DNA of 64,000 nt, from NCBI RefSeq assembly GCF_021018895.1, contig NC_079369.1, forward strand, positions 4,184,694 through 4,248,693. Direction: 5' to 3'. The notes beneath the pieces are model-generated. The model was not told the DNA's origin. It did no database searches and was given only the letters and a program-made list of their open reading frames with translations. Made by a program: the position numbers and the translations under genes. Positions 45,501-57,500 of this stretch are shown here, in pieces. Positions within the stretch are counted from its first letter, which is position 1; each line of letters opens with the position of its first letter. The stretch is from Seriola aureovittata (taxonomy: Eukaryota > Chordata > Actinopteri > Carangiformes > Carangidae).

Positions 45501-48474
45501 AGTTATCAGGTGAGAAACCCCTCCTGGTACCAAGAAACACTATTTTTTATTAAGAGTGCATCATTAGACACATGGTCTGTCCTCCTGACCCCAGCTCTGT
45601 GTTGGACAAGGGCTAATCAGGGCCAAGGAAGGCAGCTGTGAATCTCTTCCTCCTTCACCACTCCCCACCAAAATCTTCTCCACCGGACTCCAATCAAAGG
45701 GAGCAGAGGCCATTAGGCAGCTCTGGACCTCCTTTTCTTTATAATTACACCCTCCTGGATTGACCGAGCACCAGCTAGCCCTTTGCTATTTGCGGTAATT
45801 AGTCCAGAATGTGAGCTGTCAACATGCAAAAATCGTGCCAGTAGGCCCACAATGCCACAGCCGCCCCCACAGTGTTCAACAACAAGCACCTAGCCTTGGC
45901 CACTGGAATGCATTAACTTTCGCCTCTCTTTTTTTTTCCCTCGGCGACTCATGTCAAATCCAGGTCCCTCAGAACAAAATCTTAATAATTAACTGGCAAA
46001 TTTTAACATGATTGCTTGTGACACACCTACTCTGGTAATTATTGCTTTGAGGCCATGTGCTAATGAAATTAATGCATTCATTGCCCCAACAAATTAGCAT
46101 AACTCATACAAATGGCCCACATTTGAGACCCCGTTGCAAAAAGGGAAAACAACATGCAAGAAAAAGCAGCATCAACAACAAGAACAAAACAAAAAGCTAG
46201 AAAATGAAATGACTTGAACATTGAACTGGAGACCGTATGATGAGCACTGTTTGCTCAAAGTCTTAATGGCTAAAGCCTCTTAATGTTAACCAAGGGTGAT
46301 TGCAGTAATGCATTACAGAGAGATAGCAGTGCAGGACCAAATGATTATCACTATCATCATTACAGTCATTGCTGATCTACATATACATCTCTCTGTGGAC
46401 AAATATTAAATGGCTGTGCCACTGCAGACATTAAAATGTTATTATACTGATGCATTAACTTACTGTAGAAGAGTTCATATCAATACAGTGGAAGCTTCCC
46501 AACAATCATTCTCTAAATGGCACAGCTGCCACTCGCAGCAATCACCAGTGCTGCCACTAACCCCTGTTCATGGCTGTTTGGTCTCACAGTGGGATGTCTC
46601 TCAAGACATTTACTGCTCGCCATTAATAATTGATGATGATGCCATCGGTATAATGGGTGAAGACAAGTGCAACAGTCAGTTGGAGATAGTGCAAAAGTAC
46701 AAGAAATAACCACTCATAGGTACAAGAAGAGCAAGGATGGTTGGAACACCTAAAACATGTGTTTGCCTGCAGCCAAATACTGGCAGGGAAACAAAAAAAT
46801 GAAAATGGCTTCCATTTAAAAAAAAAAAACACTGACTTACATTATTACAGTCAGGAGAGAGTCTGCAGGTTAGCATGACAGCTTCTGGTAGTGTTTCCGC
46901 AGCCTCTCTTGATATATCATGGCAACCTCATTTTGTATAGAAAATCAGTAAACTACAGCACAGAATCATTAAAGATTATCTAAGCTCTGAATCAATGCAG
47001 TGTATTTAATACATTATAACAATGCATGATGTTTTGGACCTAAAGGCCCCATATTTTACTTTTCCAGTGTTTTATTTGTGTGTTGATCCATAAGAAGATA
47101 TATTTGTGATTTTAAGAACCAAACACCATCTCAGTCTAGTTTTACATCTCCTCTCTCAGGTTTCTCTCTGGAGCTCTAGAAACAGCTCAGTGAGCCAATC
47201 AGAGGAGAGGAGGTTCTGAGTGTCCAAATCCTGCAAGGAGGAACACTGGGTCCGGATGGGCTGGGCTTCAGGCATAGTCGCGAGCCGTGACTGCTTTGTT
47301 GTGACATCACAAAGTCCTGATCATCATCAAAGGTCCTGACAGTTCGTTTTAAGGCTCAGTTTATGAATACAGGCTGTGTGCATTTCTCTGTGGACTGAGC
47401 ACTTTCATACTTTCACAGTATTAATATAGAACCCTGACCTGTTTTATAAAAGACATGGAAATCTACCTTTGTACATTATGGGACCTTTAATGCTGAACTG
47501 AAATTAAAATTATGTTTTGCTAATGAGAATAGAACCCAGAGAGTTTTGTTTTTAATTGTGGATCAAAATAGTAATTACTAAAAAGGAGAAATTTGAGTGT
47601 TTTTTATGCAATCACAACGCCCACATTAGTGTTCTCCAGAGGATGTGAATTTGTTGCAACAGCTGATGCTAGTTAAACTCCATACTAATGCAGGACCAAG
47701 GCAACACTGAGAGTGTGGGAACTGGCAATGACGCAGCAGGTGTTGAAATAACATGAATGAAAGCTAACATGACTTAATGCTAATGCTAGACAGCTAGGCT
47801 AAATAATGTACACTTTCCAAGAGGAAGCTAACTAGCCTAGCCTAGCTGACTAGCGGAAGCTAGGTTAACTAGTCAGAAAGTGTAAGCTAGCAAGCTAATA
47901 AGCTAATTATAGAGGGTAAATACCTACCACTGACTGAGCAGAATGCAAACTAAACAGCATGATGGGTCCTCCCAAATACTGGATGATGTAAAACCACAGA
48001 TTACCGATGCTATGTGGGTTTGTATCAACTGTCAGAGGATATATGATTCTGATGTTCTCCAGTCAGTGCACACAACGAAAGCATGTCTCCTAGCAACCCT
48101 GGCTCTCAAATGTCAGTCAGCTGCTGCTAAGGGAAGCCCCCACCCCAATCTTAAAGGCTGCTTCAACAAATATGTCCAAATATGGTTTTATCTACTTTAC
48201 AAAAATTAAATTATATTCACAATAATTATTGTTTATGTTTCCTTGTACAAAAACTGATAGGAAGTCAAATTTCATATTGACTTTAACCCCTAAAACAACA
48301 TCATCATCACCCTTTTGGTAACAAACTCTAGCTTTATATAATATAGAGACATGCTGTCTTGTATAAAAGAAAACAACATCACACTCAAGATAAATTGTTC
48401 TTTGACCCCAAATGGAGACAAACACAAATTCCTAGATGAATAAAAACAATCAGTGGAGACTTCCCTCAGACTAA

Positions 48475-48535
<61 letters not shown>

Positions 48536-51500
48536 GGGGGTGTTTCATGTTTAAAATATCTTAAAATCCTGAAAGGTCGTTGTCAGAGTTACTGTGACAT
48601 TTTTGGATCCCTCCTATACATACATACACCCAAGAGCAGAGCACAGCAAAGATCACATTTTCAACTCATCGCTGTCGTGCAAACAATGAATAAAACACTC
48701 AGTAGACAGCTTGTGATGCTTTGACCCACGGCGCAAGCATGAATACATACAACACATCAACAGTATACTTCCTAATCTGAGATGGTTAGTAATGCGGCCA
48801 CCTTATCCAGCATGCAACCCCATCTGTGATGACACATCAGCTCCACCACTTCATACAAATAAACTCACAAACACCAGACACAATGTGTTGATGGAAAATT
48901 TGCATTAGGAATGTACCACAGGAAAGCGTGATTAATTTCTGCTCATGAAATGAATACAGATTTTGTCATTACATGGCTTGTATCCTTTGCCAAATATTGT
49001 AATGTTTCTCCCTCCTTTTTCACAGTGAGTGTTCTGCTGCAATAATAAGGAATAAAAGGCAGCTTACAGCTCATAAGCAACACAACTGCTGGCAAATCAG
49101 CTAAATCACAGAGCAAAACAAAGACCTGATTGCTCATTAGTATTATGGATCTGCTCTGTTTAAATCTGCTTTGTGAGATGCAGCCACTGTTTAATGACTT
49201 AAACGGTGTTTGTTTAAATGCTCGCTACCTACATTTCACACAGTAAGATTAAAAGAATGAGACATCATCAAATATCTCATTGAATTTTTATAATACCCCC
49301 TATCAAAACACACGAATACACTTACCTTGGCTTTGCAGATGATGCATCGCAGCCTGTCTTCACTCCCACATCCCTGTAAGGAAATTACATTTAAAGTAAT
49401 TTAGTGACAGTGAACCATCAAAACAACTGATCTAAAGCTGAACTTAGTGCTAAATGATAACTATGGGGTTGTGTTTTGATCAATAAACTAATTATGTTTC
49501 TTAGATTGGAAAACCACAATTTAATTTTTTAACACAAAGGTGCATTGTGCATAATAATGCTAATTTAATTACAGTGTTACAAACATGTTAAACACACAGT
49601 GGCCCCGTGGTGCGAAGCATGACAACACTGGACAAAACACAATTTAAAAAATAAGAAACACAACCAGATTTTTGAAAACAAAACAAAACAGGGGGTAAAA
49701 TTTAACACAATAACACAACATTTACGGATCCGCAACAAAACAGATGACGCAAAATTTCAGAAGGCACGACAAAACAGAAACACAACAACATTTCACATTT
49801 CACGCGTTTTCAATTTTGTTTGTGTGTTCTGTGTAGTGCTGTTATCTTTTGCACCTCTGGGCCACCGTAGATACTGCATGGTAAACATACATGACTGGAT
49901 GTTGTTTTAGTGCATACACTAAATATACTGCACCACTTCACATGACAGAACAGCACTTGAAATAAAAATAACATGCTGGCAATAATCTTCAAGCTGGTGC
50001 TAACTAACTGAAGAACAAGAAAAGCATTTGTACAAACACTAAGTGCCAAATCCGCTGCTAATATGCATGGCATGTAGGAGCACATTTTGATCGATGTTAA
50101 TGGCATATAATTATAGAACACCGCTATTAGGCAATGTGATTTTATAAAGAGGACCATTGCCCCTGGCACTGTGGCCTGATTGCTGTGAGTGTTGAACTAA
50201 TGAATGTAAACCAAGTCTGTTTGCAATGATGAGAATTATCAACCCATGAGAGAGAGACAGGGTAATTGTGTGTGTGTGTGTGCGCGCGCAATTAAAGGGA
50301 TGTATAGGCAAGCACACACAGTCAAGGGCATGCTTGCTGATATAAACACACAAACACACATATATATCACGAGAGAAACATAAACCCATCCTCTCATTAT
50401 GTTCTTCATCTGTTCACATCTCGGTCAATGCTTCACTCTCTACTGAATATATGCTATGTTCAACTAGCATGTTGTTAGCATTTTCAGTGCTCCTCTTCTA
50501 ACTTCTTTTCCTTCCTGTAACTACAATGGATTCTATTTCAGATGGATGGGATCCCAAATCCTGAAGGGCATTTTTTTTTTTTGCAGAATACCACTCCCAT
50601 TAACTTCAATAGAGTGAAACCAGATGTATAAAAATGAAAAATTGTATTTATCTGTTGAGTTAGTGACTGTATACCATTACTTTCCAAAAGCCTGCGCCCG
50701 TGCTCTGTATTTTCTCAAGCCTGTTGTTGGATCGGGCAGTGAGACACACCAGGCCGCACTCGGCTGGTGCGGTACGAGCCATACAGTCCTCCCATGCCCT
50801 TGTACTTTGTGCTGTGAGGGGTTTCACCCCTCTAGGAATGCACTCCCTATAATGAGGGTCAGGGGTCAAAGTGCTGCCGCGCCTTGAGGCTGGGATCTCC
50901 TAGGCACACTCAGTCACTGACTCTGTCCCTATATTTAAATCCTGCCTCAGGACATGTTTTTCAAAGGGCATCTCCTAACTAGTTCCTGGTTACTAATTAG
51001 TTTTCTGCAATGCTATTTGTCTTTGGGAACCTGAATGGGGAGGGATGGGAGGGGGCACAAATGAGGCGGTCTAAGAACAGATAGCGTATGGTTTGTCTCA
51101 GTGCAGATGATGATCATTCAGATAGTCCTCTGCTGCAAACACACTCAAGTCCTGTACGTATCAACAGTTATGGAAATTAATGCCAGCGCTGTTTTGTTGT
51201 GTTTGAATTCAGCCTGCCCTGTTGTTTAGTGACAACATCTGTGTCATACTGTTGTGGGTGAAATTAAATAAGGACTTGGAATTTGCCCTTTTTTTTTTTT
51301 GTTCAAGCTGCTTTTATGGGTGGTAACAGTGCATGCTATCACTCCCAGCTGGCTGGCTCTCTCTCACAAGTCAAATCATTATTGGATTACATTTTCTGGC
51401 TTCATAAAATGCGGTTAAGAGGCACTTTAGACATATGTGCATGACCTGCTTTCCAGAGATGGCTATCAGAGCAAAAGTGACAGGTCAATTGCTGATTTCT

Positions 51501-54500
51501 GTTCCGTAAAAGGGAAAGGGGCTCCCTACCCTGAGCACTCTAAAAGGTCGCACGCTGTCTCTCTCCCACTCTCTTTCTCTCTATCTGCTTCTCTCGCACA
51601 CAAAAACTAAAGTAGTCTTGTAGCATCAGCGCACACTCACAGCAGAGAGCGAGGTTCACTGTGTGCGTGTGTGTGTCTGTCTCTGTATATAATTGTATAG
51701 TGGGAAGACAAACACTTAATGGAAGTGGCTCTTCACTCTGACATCTGGGTGGTACGGATGAAAGGTCTGCTGTAGCATGTTGTCTACCACTTGTGGAGCA
51801 TCCACGTTCACAGGAGTGGATGGCACAACAGCAATATTTTCAGCAGCAGATGCGCGTTTATCTTGGATTAATATACAGTGATGATAACTCATTCATGTTT
51901 CATTGGAAACGTACAGCTGCTATAAAGTATATTCTGATGTTATTACTTAGAGTTGCACTCTATGTTTACTTCAGTTAGAGGCTGGCATTCAGAAGAACCA
52001 TAAGTGCAGACATTGTATAGTCCAAAAGTGCATAAGTGACACAACCTGAAGCAATTTTCAGTTTATCTGCTCTTTGGCTCTCTAGTCAGAGCGGTTCTCC
52101 AGCGATTTAGTATTGAACTTCCATAAAGCTGGCATATTCGCAAGATAGAGATTTAAAATATACTAGTAAAAACTGCTGCAGCATGTTCTGAGATATCCTG
52201 ACCTTAAGTCTCTGGAAGGGATCAAGCTCCCCTAACACTAGAGCCTACATTTCCCATAATGCAACATGACGGTTTCTTTGTTAGACCCTCCTTGTCTGGT
52301 AAAGGCCCTTGTTTTCAAACTCCATGATTGCCAGTTTGCAACACTGGCTTTTGTGTTAATTAATTTGTCTCAAAGACCAAACCCAGATTAAACTGATGAC
52401 ATCACCAGGGTGGTTTTTTTTTTCTGAGGTTTGACAAAGCTCCTCTAAAGACACAGATGATATTATACAACTGTTTTCTCAGGCTGAGTAGTACCTCACA
52501 TGGCAAGTAAACTGACTGTGTAAAATTGGTTAACTTTGCCTTTAGTTTTTTTTTGTTAAGTTGAACCACAGAAGAGATTAAAGATTAATCTTTTCTTTTC
52601 TTCTGTACGTTTGACTGACTGTATATGATATGGCTTCTGCAGACATGAAGCCACATGAGCATCAATGTGGAGTCATGTTTCTGGCAACCTGACAAGTCTC
52701 AGTGAAATATTAACTTTGCTTTTAACTTTGTTTTGGTCTCAACCAACTCCTGAGGGAAATGTCCTGCTCTTTAGCTGCTAAATACTTCACTATATTCACC
52801 AGCTGGTCATTAACTCTGTCAGCCTCCAAAACACCTCTTAGCTGTGGCTTAAACAAGGCCGACAGGAAAAGAGTAAAGGTATAAAGGTAGTGACTCTTTT
52901 CACGTCACACAGTCGTTTGATTCGTCATTCGTAGACAACAATTAGTTAGTGCAGCTTTAACTTTTGGCAAATCATATGATATGATACTCAGTGCTTACAG
53001 CCATTGCTTGTAGTATCATAATGTGACTGTTATGATGCCCTTTAAGGCAGCTGAACAGTGATTACATTATGTAAAAAAGAAAAGTGCATTCATGTATCGT
53101 CTGTCCGTACGGAGGAAGTTTGTTATGTGACAAATAAAATCTGCAGTTTAATTTACATTTCCATATGAACACACCTCCTCCCTTTACTTTTGGCTTCTGC
53201 TTTTTATTTCTGGGGAAAATACTTGTGTATACAGGAGTGATTATATATTTTTACTATTATGGCAGCAGCAGCAGTTGCTGTGAATTAATGGTGGAAGAGT
53301 AATTAGCATGAGCAGCAATAAGCACCATGACGGCACATACAGAAATCCATAACTCCCACTGAAACATACATTTCATGAACTGAGAGAACTGTATTAGTGA
53401 TCTTACAGATGTTAATGAGTTATTCTGCAGTACATTGACAGGTGTCGGGTGCATGATAGCTTTCTGGATTCCCGCCAGTCCACCACGAGGCACTTCTCAC
53501 AGTTTCAGCCTCTGTGTTTCAACTGTGTAACGATGACGTGTTATCACTGCTAGCAACCCTCATTAAGACTAATTGGTATTGCCATTTGAAAGGTAGCTCA
53601 ATACCTTGAGGCAAACAGCAACGTTTTGTCTCAATAAGGAACGATCACATGGCAAACACATTTATTCACCGTTCGAAATCCAACACAGACACCCCCCCCC
53701 CCTTCACATTTTGACAAATTGCTGATGAGGAAACAAAACGCTATAAATTCAAAATATCAAGGTTCCCTACATGGAAAGTCTTTCTTACCCTCTGGATCCA
53801 TGTGGATAGACACACGTGATGGGCAAGTAAATTCTTGCAGTCGCAGAAATTCCTCAGTGGGTCATTGGCTTTAAGTTCAACATCCCTGCATATAAAGCAC
53901 TCCGGTGTCTCTGCAGAAGAAGAGGAGAAGATAGAGGTTAGAAATGGTTTAGTGCTGATTTCACATCACATCAAAGGCTAAGCCCAGAGAGTCACATTAA
54001 GATTTGTTGTCAGTGAGGTAATAGTTAACTGACTCAGAATTTATTGTAGTATCATTGTATTTTCTTTAGAGGAAGAATATAAGTTATTTCCTATTACAGC
54101 GTTCAACCCACACGGCACAGCTCCCTCGAGCATTAGACTTTTATTTTGTTCCCAGTGGGAGCGTGGCAAAGTGAATCTGGGCTTTAAATGTAATTGTCAC
54201 AGGTTGACATTCTTGACAAGACAATAAATACAACAGTGCAGATGATGTGAGACTGATAATGTGAAATAAAATTCAGGATCTATTCAGTTATTATTATTGC
54301 CTGACTGAATCATGTTCATTACTTGGTATGTTTCTGTTGATAACCCTGCCATTATTTGAGTTGTGTCCAATGTCGTGTGTCATTTTGTTACTTCAGAGCA
54401 AAATTATGTATTTTGTTCAGCAGAGATCTCAGAAATCATGAAATGAAGCAATTAGGAACTGTCTGAAGAATAAATTGGCAAACCTTTATCAAATCACCTG

Positions 54501-57500
54501 ATGGCTTACATTGTAATTTTGAATTGTTCTTGGTAAGATAAATGCAATAAAGAAAAACACATCTATTATGACTCAAAGAGGTGATAAAGTAAACGCTGTC
54601 CTCCTGTGTCATCCACATAGCAATCATAAATGGGCCAATCTGTTTTATGGCTTTTATAATCTGGAGCGTTTGGCTATTTTAGTGGAAAGCATCTGACTCT
54701 GTCATTTAAATGTGCATTTGTGGACTGCGGTTTAAGTTTGACTTTACTGCGATGCTTAGTTGTTCAGTGATAGCAGCTCAAAGATACAATACTGGACTAC
54801 AACTTCCATTGAGTAGTTTCATATCCAAAAGGCATGTAACAAACTACTACTACTCTCCAGTGATCTCCGATGGCATCATTTTCTGATGACAGACCTGTGA
54901 CCACGTAAATGAAACAGAAAGAATTTGAATTATGATAAAGACGAGCTATAATATGTGACGTGAGAATTTGTAGTAGTAGTAAGAAAACAACAAAACATTA
55001 AAGCTGCATTAATAGATTGTTTTCCAACCACTATGAGGGCAGCACAGCGGGCTGTTGCTAAGGTAACACATTACCAAACAGTTGCCTGTCAACACGATTA
55101 GCGATGTTAGCATTCGGTTGGCTACCTGGAGAATATCCGCCATATTCACTCGCCTTTAACTCTGTTTTTGTCAAAAATATTAAATAGTGTAGCTTCAAGT
55201 GCCACATACCATCATGCCTTCCCAGTATGCATTGGGCCACAGGCAGGATACTTTCTTGGCATGTCATCAGTCTAACACGTAGATATGTTACTCACGCTAA
55301 CATGACCATTTTAATGTCTTCATTTTCCACCATTTTTTTTTTGTTGGATATTTCAACATTTCTCTATAATTAGCACATACAATCCAAACAGGATTTTGTA
55401 AAATGTGTTAAGCCTAACTTGATGTAAAATTGTGTTTTGGCACTAGGGTGAAAAGAAGGATCAGGAGTCGTTAATTGTTAACGACAACACATTGGCCCAA
55501 TTCCAATCTGGCCCCTCCACCAACCCACCCACCCACTCTCACTCCGTTCACGTGCTCGTGTGGAGGCTCCGCCAGATTAAGTGTCATTCCAAACCAATTA
55601 CCCTTAAGTGGGAGTGGGTTATAAAGCGCTCCAACAACGAGTCCGCATCGATGCAGGCTTACAAACCACACTCGTAGAGAAGTGCAGCATCTCTTTAGAG
55701 TCCGGGGCGCAGGAAATGCAAGTGTTCCACGCAGTTACTTTCAAAGGATAAGTCATTAGTTGCCTCACCTCAAACAGACATTTCATGGACTATTTTTTTT
55801 TTTTTGGATGAAATTAGAGGTTACGTTCTAATTTGGAACAAACATGCCATTGTTTATCCAAGAATATGATGTATGTTTCTCTTTTATTTATTTGACTTGA
55901 TTATAATTTCAGGAACTATGGAAAAAAAACAAGGATATAATTAGATTAAGATGGCAAACAAAAATGTTTAACAAAATAGAAATTCAGTCAGAGTTTTTAT
56001 TACTAGTATATATGAGTAGTTTTTCATTTTCATTCCCCGTACACCTACATATCTGTTGATGCTGTGTATAAGATCTTGTTTTGGATAAATATATATTTAA
56101 TTATACTTATAATATCGTTTCTGAAATATTTTGGGTAACGGTGAATTTCCTGTTGCCGTTGGAAAACGGTGAGGACGTCGGAAAGCTTGCTGGTGTATTT
56201 GTACCTGCCCCCTTAATTTAGAGACCCTCCACAGCTGCGAGTGCGACTCTGCAGAGAGTTATTCTCCATCACGGAGTGGGAGGGTGGAATGGGACTCGGC
56301 CATTGTTATGGTAGCATCAAAACTTACCACAGCTGCTTTGAACTTAAGTCAGTCAAACAGTAAAAATGATCTGTCCTGGTTCAAGTAGGAGTGGGCATAA
56401 AAGCTAAACAGTGGAAAACATCATGTGCTAGCTGCTAGCCGAAGGCTGGGGTTAGCCACGAGATCCTTTAATTGTGTTCCACTGTGCTGCAACCAGCATC
56501 TCAGCAAACTTCACCAATATCCTCAGTGATGATGCCCAAACTGGAGCTTTGACGCTAAATATTGGACAGTAGCTGGGAGCCAGATTCTGTTGGTTTCATC
56601 CCATAAAAACACAGTGAGGGCTAGCTGTCATGCGTGCACTCGCCTGAGTGGGGGATAAACTGCTGCCTCAGAAGCTCCCGTCTCTTTGGGGGTTCTCGTT
56701 GAAACGCATTGCTTCAGGTGTAAATCTATCTTGAGCTGAAAAATCTTTTAATCAGAGGGTTTGGTTTTTAATGTAACCCATCAGAATCTGTGTAAGCAGA
56801 TTTTATTACTGACCAGGCATATATCTCTGCTTGCATTAATATCTCTGAGACAAGCTGTAAAACAGAGACACCAGATGAACTTTTTTTTCTCGACACTCAT
56901 TTTGGTGAAGTTAAAAATCAGGAATTTTCAGATAAATGTGTGCTGTCTGGCTGCCATTTGCTTTACCACCCTGTTACTGCCCCCAACCACCTGGCCTAGA
57001 AATGGAAATCATTCAAGTGAGGCACTCCCCTTATACTAGTGTGTGTCAAAATTTCTATGTTTGCTTGCTTTTCCGTCTGCCTGTCTAACAATATATCAGA
57101 TTTAGTTGGTTTTCACTCATTGTCAAAATAACTTTGTGTGTGTGGAGGAGTTTGAGGAAAATAATGAAGCCATGCGGAGACATACCTATAGACTATGACA
57201 GTCTAGCTAACAGGCTGTCTGTGTGTTTCAACAGCCTGACCGAAAATATTTCCAAAGTCACTGTGATGGCAGCTTCACCAATTATACCCACAAGTCATTT
57301 TTAACATTTCATTCCTCCGAATCTGTACTGCTTTTACGGTCATTATGGCAAGCCCCAAGGCACTTCTGGAGCTAAATAACGGCTGCACCGCTGCTGTGAA
57401 AATAACTAGAAAACAACATTACAACAGAGATGTAAACATGCGGCATGTCAATCGTAGCCAAGCTGACAAGTCTGCATGATCTGTGACTCCCATAATTAAC

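Larger units (their letters stand above)
224..49325 (-). other. Intron 3 of the RING-CH ligase gene, about 49 kb
   Basis: The intron lies between the donor AAG|GTAAGTG of exon 3 and the acceptor GTTATCCAG of exon 4. It joins two phase-0 boundaries, so no exon is required between them. It contains DNA-transposon relics, repeats and microsatellites listed separately, plus stretches that may be conserved regulatory DNA. A 49-kb intron is long for a compact fish gene. Confidence 0.8.
49374..53788 (-). other. Intron 2 of the RING-CH ligase gene
   Basis: About 4.4 kb between GTAAGAAAG after exon 2 and CCTTACAG before exon 3. It holds a short inverted-repeat element near 49.6-49.9 kb, a TG/CG tract at 50.27 kb, a LINE 3'-end relic near 50.8 kb, and two dispersed repeat fragments at 52.4 and 52.7 kb. 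I see no additional exon. Confidence 0.75.

Noticed and set aside
49810..50169. 119-codon minus-strand frame
   Set aside because: Starts in unique AT-rich DNA and ends in a MITE; hydrophobic Cys-rich composition typical of chance AT-rich frames.
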